Positions 17,264 to 25,694 of a DNA stretch of 64,000 bases are shown piece after piece. The DNA is from Stenotrophomonas lactitubi (lineage in GTDB: Bacteria > Pseudomonadota > Gammaproteobacteria > Xanthomonadales > Xanthomonadaceae). Where the stretch lies: assembly GCF_002803515.1 (NCBI RefSeq), contig NZ_PHQX01000001.1, forward strand, positions 1,426,001 to 1,490,000, written 5' to 3'. The notes below the pieces were generated by a model. The model was given only the letters and a program-made list of their open reading frames with translations, did not search any database and was not told where the DNA came from. How positions within the stretch are numbered: position 1 is the first letter of the stretch; every line of letters begins with the position of its first letter. The position numbers and the translations under genes were made by a program.

Positions 17264-18151
17264 TCAGTCGATGTAGCGCTTGAGCAGATCGCCGTAGGCG
17301 TCGATGCGACGATCGCGCAGGAACGGCCAGATGCGGCGCACGTGCTCGCTGCGTTGCAGGTCAACCTCACACATCAGGATCGTCGCGTCGGTGCCGGCTT
17401 CGGCCAGGAACTCGCCCTGCGGGCCCAGCACGTGGCTGTTGCCCCAGAACTGGATGCCCGAGGCGCCCAGCGGCGACGCTTCATGACCCACGCGGTTGCA
17501 GCTGAGCACCGGCACGCCGTTGGCCACGGCATGGCCACGGTGGCTCAGCACCCAGGCGTCGCGCTGGCGGGTCTTCTCGTCCTGCACGTCATCCGGATCC
17601 CAGCCGATCGCGGTGGGGTAGAGCAGCAGTTCAGCACCGGCCAGCGCCATCAGGCGCGCCGCTTCCGGGTACCACTGGTCCCAGCACACCAGCACGCCAA
17701 GGCGGCCGACCGAGGTGTCGATCGGTTTGAAGCCGATGTCGCCCGGGGTGAAGTAGAACTTCTCGTAGAAACCCGGGTCGTCCGGAATGTGCATCTTGCG
17801 GTACTTGCCCAGCAACGTGCCGTCCTTCTCGAAGACCACGGCGGTGTTGTGGTACAGGCCGGCAGCGCGGCGCTCGAACAGCGAGCCGACCAGCACCACG
17901 CCGTGCTTCTTCGCCAGCGCGCCCAGGCGCTCGGTGCTTGGGCCCGGGATCGGCTCGGCCAGGTCGAATTCATCGACCGATTCGTGCTGGCAGAAGTAGG
18001 GACCGTTGTGCAGTTCCTGCAGCAGCACCAGCTTCGCGCCCTGCGCCGCAGCGTCGGCAACACGCGCTTCGATCACCGCCAGGTTGGCGGCGGCATCACC
18101 GTGGTTGCGCTCCTGGATCAGGGCGACGGTAAGAGGGCTGCGCGAGTTCAT
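17264..18151 (-). CDS. aguB: N-carbamoylputrescine amidase
   Basis: The 295-residue nitrilase-superfamily enzyme hydrolyses N-carbamoylputrescine to putrescine, CO2 and ammonia. The catalytic Glu-Lys-Cys set is visible: Glu in LVLLQELHNGPYF, Lys in KYRKMHIPDD, Cys in GVLVCWDQWYPEAAR. The sequences HNGPYFCQHE and YPTAIGWDP are specific to AguB. It lies downstream of aguA on the same strand, so both steps from agmatine to putrescine are encoded here, separated by a SMAG pair. Confidence 0.95.
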   Translation of the reverse strand: MNSRSPLTVALIQERNHGDAAANLAVIEARVADAAAQGAKLVLLQELHNGPYFCQHESVDEFDLAEPIPGPSTERLGALAKKHGVVLVGSLFERRAAGLYHNTAVVFEKDGTLLGKYRKMHIPDDPGFYEKFYFTPGDIGFKPIDTSVGRLGVLVCWDQWYPEAARLMALAGAELLLYPTAIGWDPDDVQDEKTRQRDAWVLSHRGHAVANGVPVLSCNRVGHEASPLGASGIQFWGNSHVLGPQGEFLAEAGTDATILMCEVDLQRSEHVRRIWPFLRDRRIDAYGDLLKRYID

Positions 18152-18237
18152 GCGGGGCGATCCTGCGGGGGAAAACCCGCATGTTAACGCGGATGCGGCA
18201 TGACAGCGTGTTGGCTGCTGAATGGTGCACGCAACCG

Positions 18238-18306
18238 GTAGCGCCGGGCCATGCCCGGCGGATTCTCCAGATGCCGCTGCGCTCGCCGGGCATGGCCCGG
18301 CGCTAC
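18238..18306. repeat. SMAG palindrome pair between aguA and aguB
   Basis: A copy starting GTAGCGCCGGGCCATGCCC faces an inverted copy ending GGCCCGGCGCTAC. The same subtype, with opposite relative orientation, occurs at 45872-45945. Confidence 0.85.
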
Positions 18307-18315
18307 CGCGTGGCT

Positions 18316-19353
18316 TTATGCCTTCAACAGCCCCGCGGGCAGCTGCATGGTGATGCAGTGCAGGCTGCCGTTCTGCCAGATCAGCGAGCGGCAGGGCACC
18401 TGCACGATCTCGCGGCCGGGGTGGGCCTGTGCCAGCACATCGCGGGCCAGGTCGTCGGCCGGGTCGCCATAGGCTGGCATCAGCACCGCACCGTTGACGA
18501 TGAGGTAATTGGCATACGAAGCAGCCAGGCGGCGGCCTTCATCGATTACCGGCTTTGCCCACGGCAACGGGAACAGGCGGTACGGCTGGCCGTCGCGCGT
18601 GCGCAGTGCGGCCAGCTCGGCACCCATCGCCTGCAGTTCGGCGTAGTGCGAATCGCTGGCGTCGTCGCAGGCCTGGTAAACGATGCTGTCGGCCGAGGCG
18701 AAGCGGGCGAGGGTGTCGATATGGGCGTCGGTGTCGTCGCCTTCCAGATAGCCATGATCCAGCCACAGCACGCGTTCCTGCTGCAACCAGTTCGACAGGT
18801 CGGCGCTCAGGCTGTCGCGGTCACGGTCGGGATGGCGTTCGTGCAGGCACTTCCAGGTGGTCAGCAGGGTGCCTTCACCATCGGTCTCGATGCCGCCGCC
18901 TTCCAGTGCGAACGGAATGCTGCGCACCGTCGCGTCGTTGAACACGCCGGCCTGGTCGAGCACGCCGACCAGCTGGTCATCGAGGGTGGCATCGAACTTG
19001 CCGCCCCAGCCGGTGAAGCGGAAGTCCAGCAGCTGGAAGCTGCCGTCGGCGCGGCGCAGGGTGATCGGGCCCGAATCACGCAGCCAGGTATCGTCGTACG
19101 CGGCGGTGGTGAAGTGGACCTTGTCCATGTCGATGCGGTTGGAGCGCAGCCGCATCTCGGCATAGGTCTCCACGTCATCGTCGGCCACGCAGATCAGCAC
19201 CGGCTGGAAGCGGGTGATCGCCGCAACCAGGGCGATGTAGGTCTCTTCCACCTGGCCCAGGCGCTCGGCCCAGTCGGTGTCGGCGGTGGGCCAGGCAATC
19301 AGGACGCCGCTCTGGGCTTCCCATTCGGCAGGAAAACGAAGGGTCTGGTTCAT
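18316..19353 (-). CDS. aguA: Agmatine deiminase
   Basis: The 345-residue enzyme of the guanidino-group-modifying (PAD-like) family converts agmatine to N-carbamoylputrescine. It has the N-terminal core FPAEWEAQSGVLIAWPT, the motif DDTWLRDSGPI, the substrate-binding LEGGGIETDGEGTLLTT, and the catalytic Cys near the C-terminus (GSLHCITMQLPAG). The product is the substrate of the downstream aguB. Together they give a route from arginine-derived agmatine to putrescine. Confidence 0.95.
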   Translation of the reverse strand: MNQTLRFPAEWEAQSGVLIAWPTADTDWAERLGQVEETYIALVAAITRFQPVLICVADDDVETYAEMRLRSNRIDMDKVHFTTAAYDDTWLRDSGPITLRRADGSFQLLDFRFTGWGGKFDATLDDQLVGVLDQAGVFNDATVRSIPFALEGGGIETDGEGTLLTTWKCLHERHPDRDRDSLSADLSNWLQQERVLWLDHGYLEGDDTDAHIDTLARFASADSIVYQACDDASDSHYAELQAMGAELAALRTRDGQPYRLFPLPWAKPVIDEGRRLAASYANYLIVNGAVLMPAYGDPADDLARDVLAQAHPGREIVQVPCRSLIWQNGSLHCITMQLPAGLLKA

Positions 19354-19392
19354 GGTCTCGCTACACGCGCCCGCCGGTGGCGGGCATGGGGG

Positions 19393-19722
19393 TCAACGGA
19401 TCGGCGGCTTGGGGCCGATTTCGTTCGGATCCGCCTGGTTTGCCACCACGTCGATCACCTTCTGCTTCTCGAAGTAGACGGTGAACTGCGGGTACACCCA
19501 GCGGTGGATGGTCGGCCATTGCCGTTTCTGTCCGCCGCGCGGCTGCAGCTGCTCTGCCGGCGCGCCGAACTGGGACTGCACCTGCTGCATGCTCTGGCCG
19601 CGGACGGGCAGGGCGCCGGCCGGCTTTTCGCGGGCGCGGTCGACAAGCAGGGTATCGGCCAGCGCCGGGGTGGCGGCAGCCAGGGTGGCCAGTACGGCCA
19701 GGGTGCACAGGTAACGCGTCAT
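19393..19722 (-). CDS. Small secreted hypothetical protein
   Basis: The 109-residue protein has a clear signal peptide (LCTLAVLATLAAATPALA, cut before D). The mature part contains VRGQSMQQVQSQFGAP, which resembles the short helix-turn seen in BamE/SmpA-like domains, then IHRWVYPQFTVYFEKQKVIDVV. It is probably periplasmic. I do not recognise a defined family. It is 39 bp upstream of aguA on the same strand and may be cotranscribed. Confidence 0.75.
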   Translation of the reverse strand: MTRYLCTLAVLATLAAATPALADTLLVDRAREKPAGALPVRGQSMQQVQSQFGAPAEQLQPRGGQKRQWPTIHRWVYPQFTVYFEKQKVIDVVANQADPNEIGPKPPIR

Positions 19723-19793
19723 CTCGATCTACTCCCCAGTGGTCAAGAACAGCGATTACAGCAAAAACGGCAGGAAAAAACCGCATAAACAAA

Positions 19794-19816
19794 AAACCGC
19801 CCGAAGGCGGCTTTTT
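19794..19816 (-). terminator. Bidirectional hairpin terminator, serves rpmJ
   Basis: The stem GCCGCC-TTC-GGGCGGT (minus strand) is followed by a T-run on the minus strand and also by CTTTTT on the plus strand. It lies about 55 bp after the rpmJ stop. Confidence 0.75.
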
Positions 19817-19868
19817 GCATCGGGTCGGCCCCGCGTGGGGCCAGCCGCGGTCACAAGGACCGTTGGGC

Positions 19869-19994
19869 TTAGCGCTGACGCGCCTTGAAACGCGGGTTCG
19901 ACTTGCAGATGACGAAGATCTTGCCACGACGACGCACGACCTTGCAGTCACGGTGACGGGCCTTCGCCGACTTCAGGGAGGACAGAACTTTCAT
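19869..19994 (-). CDS. rpmJ: 50S ribosomal protein L36, zinc-independent (YkgO-type)
   Basis: The 41-residue protein starts [20 protein letters not shown] and ends [14 protein letters not shown]. It matches the C-minus (YkgO-like) form of L36: it has only two Cys and lacks the C-x2-C...C-x4-H zinc ribbon of the standard 37-38 residue L36. It binds 23S rRNA in the large subunit. The start is the Met just before KVLSSL; the longer open frame upstream is the 5' untranslated region. A promoter and terminator frame the gene as a single transcription unit. Confidence 0.95.
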   Translation of the reverse strand: MKVLSSLKSAKARHRDCKVVRRRGKIFVICKSNPRFKARQR

Positions 19995-20086
19995 GGCATA
20001 CCTCGGCGTAAACAGTAGTTGTTCGGGTGGAGCGTGGCCGCGATATGCGAAAGACAATCGGCAGTTGACGCTCGTTCAAGCCCGCC

Positions 20087-20116
20087 ATTCTACCGGGCTT
20101 TTCCCCATGGTTTCAA
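20087..20116 (-). promoter_or_regulatory. Sigma-70 type promoter for rpmJ
   Basis: Read on the minus strand, TTGAAA (20111-20116) is followed after 18 bp by TAGAAT (20087-20092). The implied start gives a leader of about 85 nt before the rpmJ ATG. Confidence 0.5.
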
Positions 20117-20136
20117 GTGGTTGCACAAATGGCCCG

Positions 20137-20164
20137 TTGCGGGGTGTCTGGCAGGGGCTAGAAT
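20137..20164 (+). promoter_or_regulatory. Sigma-70 type promoter for cmk
   Basis: TTGCGG (20137-20142), 16 bp, then TAGAAT (20159-20164), about 28 bp before the cmk ATG. The -35 box is only a partial match. Confidence 0.45.
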
Positions 20165-20191
20165 GCCCCCTTCACACGCGCAAGGACCCCC

Positions 20192-20869
20192 ATGAATCCA
20201 CTCGTTCCCGTCCTGACCATCGACGGCCCATCAGGGGCTGGCAAGGGTACCATCAGCCGCATCGTGGCGCGCCGGTTGGGCTGGCACTACCTGGATTCGG
20301 GCGCTCTGTACCGCGCCGTCGGCGTGGCGGCCAGCTGGGCCGACATCGACACCTCCGATGCCTCCGCGCTGGTGCGCTGCACCTTTGATACCCATGTCCA
20401 GTTCGTCGAGCAGGGCGATGCCATGCGGGTCCTGGTCAATGGCACCGATGCCACCGACGAGCTGCGGCTGGAGACCACCGGAGCGCTGGCGTCGGCCATT
20501 GCCGCCATTCCCGAGGTCCGGGCCGCCCTGAAGGAGCGCCAGCGCGCATTCAGGATGGAGCCGGGGCTGGTCGCCGACGGCCGCGACATGGGCACCGTCA
20601 TCTTCCCCGACGCCCCCTACAAGGTCTTCCTGACCGCCAGTGCCGAGGAGCGCGCCGAGCGCCGGCATAAGCAGTTGAAAGACAAGGGGGTTTCTGTTAA
20701 CTTTGAAGACCTCCTGCGCGAGATCATGGCCCGCGACGCCCGTGATGCTCAGCGTACCGTGGCGCCCCTGAAGCCGGCAGACGATGCTGTCCTCATCGAC
20801 ACCACAGGCATCGGCATCGAAGATGTCGTTGCCAGAGTGATGGATCTGCTTCCGGTTCCGGCTGCCTGA
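20192..20869 (+). CDS. cmk: Cytidylate kinase
   Basis: This 225-residue P-loop kinase phosphorylates CMP and dCMP with ATP. It shows [16 protein letters not shown] (Walker A), [12 protein letters not shown] (CMP site), [15 protein letters not shown], and the lid Arg residues in [13 protein letters not shown]. The gene precedes rpsA with about 200 bp between them, the same order as in E. coli (cmk-rpsA-ihfB). Confidence 0.96.
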   Translation: MNPLVPVLTIDGPSGAGKGTISRIVARRLGWHYLDSGALYRAVGVAASWADIDTSDASALVRCTFDTHVQFVEQGDAMRVLVNGTDATDELRLETTGALASAIAAIPEVRAALKERQRAFRMEPGLVADGRDMGTVIFPDAPYKVFLTASAEERAERRHKQLKDKGVSVNFEDLLREIMARDARDAQRTVAPLKPADDAVLIDTTGIGIEDVVARVMDLLPVPAA

Positions 20870-21070
20870 TCCGTTCGCGCGGGAGCTCTGCCAGCAGCAT
20901 CGGTGGAGGTCGCGCATCTGCAGTGCTGTAAAAGCTCCGTCGCGCAATGATGCGTGGCGGTTTTCCTACTTCCACACACGACCTGCATTTCCGGGGTCGA
21001 CCAACAGGCGGGCGGCAGCCATTCCCTGAAGGGAAGCCAGCCGACCCATGTGTCCAACAGAGTAAATCTA

Positions 21071-22756
21071 ATGACCGAATCATTTGCCGAACTGTTTGAA
21101 GCCAGCCAGGCCAACCTGGCCAAGCTGAAGCCGGGCGCCATCGTCAGCGGTACCGTTGTTGAAGTCCGCGGCGACGTCGTGGTGATCAACGCCGGGCTGA
21201 AGTCGGAAGGCATCGTGCCGATCGAACAGTTCCGTAACGACGCTGGCGAAATCGATGTTGCCGAAGGCGACATCGTCAAGGTCGCCCTCGACTCGATCGA
21301 GAACGGCTTCGGTGAAACCGTCCTGTCGCGCGAGAAGGCCAAGCGCGCGATGGTGTGGGACGAGCTGGAAGAAGCGTTGGAAAAGAACGAAACCATCACC
21401 GGCCGCATCAGCGGCAAGGTCAAGGGTGGTTTCACCGTGGACATCAAGGATGTCCGCGCCTTCCTGCCGGGTTCCCTGGTCGATGTGCGCCCCGTGCGCG
21501 ATCCGGCCTACCTGGAAGGCAAGGAGCTGGAATTCAAGCTCATCAAGCTTGACCGCAAGCGCAACAACGTCGTGGTCTCGCGCCGCGCTGTCGTCGAAAG
21601 CGAGCACTCGGAAGAGCGCGAGCAGCTGATGGACAAGCTGCAGGAAGGCGCGATCCTGAAGGGTGTCGTCAAGAACCTGACCGATTACGGCGCATTCGTG
21701 GACCTGGGCGGTATCGACGGCCTGCTGCACATCACCGACATGGCATGGAAGCGCGTGCGCCATCCGTCCGAAGTCGTGAACGTCGGCGACGAGCTGGACG
21801 TGCGCGTGCTGAAGTTCGACCGCGAGCGCAACCGCGTTTCGCTGGGCCTGAAGCAGCTGGGCGAAGATCCGTGGGATAACATCGCCCGTCGTTACCCGGC
21901 CAACAGCCGCGTGTTCGGCAAGGTCTCCAACGTCACCGATTACGGCGCATTCGTCGAAATCGAGCCGGGCGTCGAAGGTCTGGTGCACGTTTCCGAGATG
22001 GATTGGACCAACAAGAACGTCAACCCGTCCAAGGTTGTGCAGGTCGGTGACGAAGTTGAAGTCATGGTCCTGGACGTCGACGAGGAGCGTCGCCGCATCT
22101 CGCTGGGCATGAAGCAGGTTGCCGCCAATCCGTGGGAAACCTTCGCTGCCACCCACAAGAAGGGAGACAAGGTGTCGGGCCAGATCAAGTCGATCACCGA
22201 CTTCGGCATCTTCATCGGTCTGGACGGCGGCATCGACGGCCTGGTTCACCTGTCCGACATCAGCTGGGCGACCACTGGCGAAGACATCGTTCGCAACTTC
22301 AAGAAGGGCGACAACCTGGACGCAGTGGTCCTGGCCGTCGATCCGGAGCGCGAGCGCATTTCGCTGGGCGTCAAGCAGCTGGAGCAGGATCCGTTCGGCC
22401 AGTACATGGCGACCAATCCGAAGGGCTCCAAGGTCGAAGGCGTGGTGAAGGAAGTCGACGCCAAGGGTGCGATCATCGAGCTGTCCGACGGCATCGAAGG
22501 CTATGTTGCAGCTCGCGACATCGCCAACGAGCGCGTCGACGACGCGACCCAGCATCTGAAGGTCGGCGACAAGGTTGAAGCCAAGTTCGTGGGCATGGAT
22601 CGCAAGGGTCGTACCCTGCAGCTGTCGATCAAGGCCAAGGACGACGCTGAAATGCGCGAAGTGCTGGAGGAATACCAGTCCTCTTCGGCTTCCAGCGGCA
22701 CCACCCAGCTGGGCGCGCTGCTGCGTGCACAGCTGAACGGCAACAAGTCCGAGTAA
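21071..22756 (+). CDS. rpsA: 30S ribosomal protein S1
   Basis: The 561-residue protein has six S1 RNA-binding repeats. The last four are easy to see from repeated lines such as [21 protein letters not shown], split here as [12 protein letters not shown] and GLLHITDM, then [20 protein letters not shown] and [20 protein letters not shown]. The first two are the diverged ribosome-binding repeats. S1 helps unfold and bind mRNA on the 30S subunit. The ATG at 21071 starts [12 protein letters not shown] as in other gammaproteobacteria; the leader of about 200 nt upstream may be the site of autoregulation known for S1. Confidence 0.97.
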   Translation: MTESFAELFEASQANLAKLKPGAIVSGTVVEVRGDVVVINAGLKSEGIVPIEQFRNDAGEIDVAEGDIVKVALDSIENGFGETVLSREKAKRAMVWDELEEALEKNETITGRISGKVKGGFTVDIKDVRAFLPGSLVDVRPVRDPAYLEGKELEFKLIKLDRKRNNVVVSRRAVVESEHSEEREQLMDKLQEGAILKGVVKNLTDYGAFVDLGGIDGLLHITDMAWKRVRHPSEVVNVGDELDVRVLKFDRERNRVSLGLKQLGEDPWDNIARRYPANSRVFGKVSNVTDYGAFVEIEPGVEGLVHVSEMDWTNKNVNPSKVVQVGDEVEVMVLDVDEERRRISLGMKQVAANPWETFAATHKKGDKVSGQIKSITDFGIFIGLDGGIDGLVHLSDISWATTGEDIVRNFKKGDNLDAVVLAVDPERERISLGVKQLEQDPFGQYMATNPKGSKVEGVVKEVDAKGAIIELSDGIEGYVAARDIANERVDDATQHLKVGDKVEAKFVGMDRKGRTLQLSIKAKDDAEMREVLEEYQSSSASSGTTQLGALLRAQLNGNKSE

Positions 22757-22787
22757 TATCGGCCTTACGCTGTTCGTTGTTTCCTGG

Positions 22788-22816
22788 ACGGCCCGGGCAC
22801 TGCCCGGGCCGTTTCA
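22788..22816 (+). terminator. Hairpin after rpsA
   Basis: A GC-rich inverted repeat, ACGGCCCGGGCA against TGCCCGGGCCGT around a single C, is followed by only a short TTT. It may attenuate read-through from rpsA into ihfB. Confidence 0.6.
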
Positions 22817-22845
22817 GGCTGAGATGCCCCTGATGTGAGCCGGTA

Positions 22846-23151
22846 ATGACCAAATCCGAACTGATCGAAATCCTCGCGCGCCGGCAGGCGCACCTGAAGG
22901 CCGATGATGTCGATCTGGCGGTCAAGTCATTGCTGGAAATGATGGGGGGCTCACTGTCGGCCGGCGATCGCATCGAGATCCGCGGCTTTGGCAGCTTTTC
23001 GCTGCACTACCGTCCGCCGCGCCTGGGTCGCAACCCGAAGACCGGCGAATCGGTTGCCCTGCCGGGCAAGCATGTCCCTCATTTCAAGCCAGGCAAGGAA
23101 TTGCGCGAGCGGGTCAGCAGTGTGCTGCCGCTGGACGCAGATCCGGCCTGA
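22846..23151 (+). CDS. ihfB: Integration host factor subunit beta
   Basis: The 101-residue DNA-bending protein of the HU/IHF family begins [14 protein letters not shown] and has [18 protein letters not shown] and the beta-arm tip [16 protein letters not shown], with the intercalating Pro in RNPKTG. It pairs with IhfA (not in window). The order rpsA-ihfB is conserved across gammaproteobacteria. Confidence 0.96.
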
Positions 23152-23228
23152 GCCATCCGTCGCGCGACTTCGTGCGAATCCCGCCACGAGTCGGATAAGC
23201 TACGGCCTCCTGCCAATGGAGCTGTCGC

Positions 23229-23513
23229 ATGAAAGTTTTTCGTCTGCTGGTCCTGCTGGCGGTTCTCATCCTTGGTCTGATCATCGGTGCGGTCAACATG
23301 ACGGCCATGTCGATCAACCTGCTGTTTACCCAATTGAACACGTCCGTCGGCGTGGCGCTGATTGCCGCCCTGCTGATCGGTGTCGTGGTCGGTGCTGGCC
23401 TGGTGCTGGTAAGCGTGGTCATTCCGCTCTACAGCCAGCTGCGCCGTGCCAACAAGTCGGCGGCTGCACCGTCGGCGCCGGTCGCCCCCTCCCAATCTTT
23501 TGATGGACGTTGA
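23229..23513 (+). CDS. lapA: Lipopolysaccharide assembly protein A (LapA domain)
   Basis: The 94-residue protein has two transmembrane helices (VFRLLVLLAVLILGLIIGAV and VALIAALLIGVVVGAGLVLV) with a short loop (NMTAMSINLLFTQLNTS), then a cytosolic Ala/Pro-rich tail. This is the LapA/YciS layout. It acts with LapB at the inner membrane in controlling LPS synthesis through FtsH-dependent turnover of LpxC in enterobacteria. It lies 6 bp before lapB. Confidence 0.9.
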   Translation: MKVFRLLVLLAVLILGLIIGAVNMTAMSINLLFTQLNTSVGVALIAALLIGVVVGAGLVLVSVVIPLYSQLRRANKSAAAPSAPVAPSQSFDGR

Positions 23514-23519
23514 TCGAAG

Positions 23520-24698
23520 ATGGAATTCGTTTCCGAGTGGTTCTGGTTCTTCCTGTGTCTTCCGTTGGCGGCGCTGGCCGGCTGGGTGATCGGACGCCGC
23601 GGCGGTCAACGCCACGGTGACAACCAGGTCAGCCACCTGTCCAGCACCTATTTCCGTGGCCTGAACTACCTGCTCAACGAGCAGCCGGACAAGGCCATCG
23701 AACTGTTCCTGCACATCGCCGAGCTGGACAAGGAAACCTTCGAGACCCAGGTCGCGTTGGGCCATCTGTTCCGCCGCCGTGGTGAAGTGGACCGCGCGAT
23801 CCGTCTGCACCAGGGCCTGGTCAACCGCCAGGACCTTAGTGATGCGCAGCGCGTGCAGGCCCTGCTGGCACTGGGCGAGGACTACATGAAGTCCGGCCTG
23901 CTGGACCGTGCCGAAACGGTGTTCACCGAACTGGCGCAGTTGGACCAGCGCGCACCGCAGGCGCTCAAGCACCTGATCGGCATCTACCAGGCCGAGCGTG
24001 ACTGGGAAAAGGCGATCGACAACGCTACCCGCTTCGAAGATGTCACCGGCGAGCCGATGGGCAAGCTGATCGGGCAGTTCGAATGCGAGCTTGCCGAGCG
24101 CTTCCGTGGCGCTGGCAAGCTGGAAGAGGCGAGGGCGGCCATCGCCCGCGCCTACCAGGCCGATGCCATGTCGGTCCGTGCCGGCATCATCGAGGGCCGC
24201 CTGGAAACCGATGCAGGCAACGCCGAGGCCGCCGTGCGTGCCTTCGAGCGTGCTGCCCGCAACGATCCGGAGTACCTGCCGGAAGTGCTGCCGGCGCTGA
24301 TGGAAAACTACCGCAAGGTCGGTGACCTGGGCGGCGCGCGCGCCTTCCTGTCCGAGATGACCGAGCACTACCGCGGCATCGCCCCGGTGCTGGCGCTGAC
24401 CCGCCTGATGGAAGAGCAGGAGGGTGTCGCACCTGCCCGCGCCTATCTTGGCCGCCAGCTCAAGGATCGCCCGTCGGTGCGTGGCGAATCGGCACTGATC
24501 GACCTCACCTTGGCCGAGGGCGCAGATTCCACCGCGACCCTGCACGACCTCAAGCACATCACCGACCAGTTGCTGGTGCGCAATCCGGCCTACCGCTGCA
24601 CCCGCTGCGGATTCGGCGCGCGTACCCACCACTGGCAATGCCCCAGCTGCAAGGAGTGGGGCACGGTCAAGCCGCTGTTGAATTACGCGGTGCTCTGA
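23520..24698 (+). CDS. lapB: Lipopolysaccharide assembly protein B
   Basis: The 392-residue protein has an N-terminal membrane anchor (FWFFLCLPLAALAGWVIG), then a series of TPR repeats starting at YFRGLNYLLNEQPDKAIELF, and a C-terminal rubredoxin-type metal knuckle (YRCTRCGF and CPSCKEWGT). This is the diagnostic LapB/YciM architecture. LapB guides FtsH to LpxC and so balances LPS and phospholipid synthesis. The next gene starts 3 bp after the stop. Confidence 0.95.
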   Translation: MEFVSEWFWFFLCLPLAALAGWVIGRRGGQRHGDNQVSHLSSTYFRGLNYLLNEQPDKAIELFLHIAELDKETFETQVALGHLFRRRGEVDRAIRLHQGLVNRQDLSDAQRVQALLALGEDYMKSGLLDRAETVFTELAQLDQRAPQALKHLIGIYQAERDWEKAIDNATRFEDVTGEPMGKLIGQFECELAERFRGAGKLEEARAAIARAYQADAMSVRAGIIEGRLETDAGNAEAAVRAFERAARNDPEYLPEVLPALMENYRKVGDLGGARAFLSEMTEHYRGIAPVLALTRLMEEQEGVAPARAYLGRQLKDRPSVRGESALIDLTLAEGADSTATLHDLKHITDQLLVRNPAYRCTRCGFGARTHHWQCPSCKEWGTVKPLLNYAVL

Positions 24699-24701
24699 AC
24701 C

Positions 24702-25679
24702 ATGCCGTGGCTTGTGATGGCCGCGCTGCTGGGCCTGGCCCTGCTCAGCGCGGCATTGACCTGGGCGGCACGCGTGTACGCCCTGCGCAGGCAGTTGCTG
24801 GACCAGCCCGGCGAGCGCCGCAGCCACAGCGTCGCCACCCCGCGCGGTGGCGGTATCGCCATCGTGATCAGTCTGCTGGTTGCGGCAGCCGTGGCCGCTT
24901 GCGTCTGGCCGGACGCTGCAGCCAGCCTGGCTGTCGCCAGCCTTGGCCTGGCGCTGGTTGCCGGCATTGGCTGGTGGGATGACCATCGGCCGCTGCCGGC
25001 CATGCGCCGGTTGCTGGTGCATTTCCTCGCCGCCGCCTTGCTGGCGGGACTGGTCAAGATGCACGGGGGCAGCTGGCTGCTGAGCCTGCTGGTGCTGTTC
25101 TTCACCGCCTCGCTGATCAACATCTGGAACTTCATGGATGGGATCAACGGGATTGCCAGCAGCCAGGCAGTCATCGTTGCGCTGGGCTTCGCGATGGTGC
25201 TGCCCTGGCCCTATTCGCTGGTGGCCATCGTGCTTGGCCTGGCGTGCCTGGGTTTTCTGCCATTCAACTTTCCGCAGGCGCGGATCTTCATGGGTGATGT
25301 CGGTAGTGGCGCGCTGGGCTATGCCGTGGCAGTGGTGCTGGCCGTCGCTGCAGTGCACACCGACATCAACTGGATCCTGCTGCTGCTGCCGTTGTCCGCC
25401 TTCCTTGTGGACGCGGGCTTCACGCTGTTGGCGCGCATGCTTTCCGGGCAACGCTGGATGGAACCCCACACCCAGCACGTCTACCAGCGCGCGGTCCAGG
25501 CAGGAGCCAGCCATGCCCAGGTGACAGGGATGTACTTTGTTTTGGGCCTGTTCAGTATTACAGTGTTCAATATCTGCACCAATTTGCAGCCGAGGTGGGA
25601 GGCTGCCGTAGCGGTCGCGTGGTTTGCCGCGTTGACCCTGCTGTGGCTCCTCCTGCGCAATGGATTGCGCCACCGATAA
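24702..25679 (+). CDS. Undecaprenyl-phosphate sugar-1-phosphate transferase (WbpL/WecA-like, GT4)
   Basis: The 325-residue polytopic membrane enzyme carries the family motifs: RSHSVATPRGGGIAI near the N-terminus, GWWDDHRPLP with the Mg-binding Asp pair, NIWNFMDGINGIAS (the catalytic NxxNxxDGxxGL-like motif) and RIFMGDVGSGALGY. A C-terminal His motif (EPHTQHVYQR) is in the last cytosolic loop. It transfers a HexNAc-1-phosphate from UDP-sugar to undecaprenyl phosphate and so starts O-antigen chains. It is coupled to lapB upstream and lies directly before the WbpM-like dehydratase, as wbpL and wbpM go together in Pseudomonas. Confidence 0.88.
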   Translation: MPWLVMAALLGLALLSAALTWAARVYALRRQLLDQPGERRSHSVATPRGGGIAIVISLLVAAAVAACVWPDAAASLAVASLGLALVAGIGWWDDHRPLPAMRRLLVHFLAAALLAGLVKMHGGSWLLSLLVLFFTASLINIWNFMDGINGIASSQAVIVALGFAMVLPWPYSLVAIVLGLACLGFLPFNFPQARIFMGDVGSGALGYAVAVVLAVAAVHTDINWILLLLPLSAFLVDAGFTLLARMLSGQRWMEPHTQHVYQRAVQAGASHAQVTGMYFVLGLFSITVFNICTNLQPRWEAAVAVAWFAALTLLWLLLRNGLRHR

Positions 25680-25694
25680 GGAATTACTCGATCT

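Noticed and set aside
20000..20057. Longer L36 starting at [11 protein letters not shown]
   Set aside because: L36 of this type always starts at MKVL; the upstream codons are the 5' leader.
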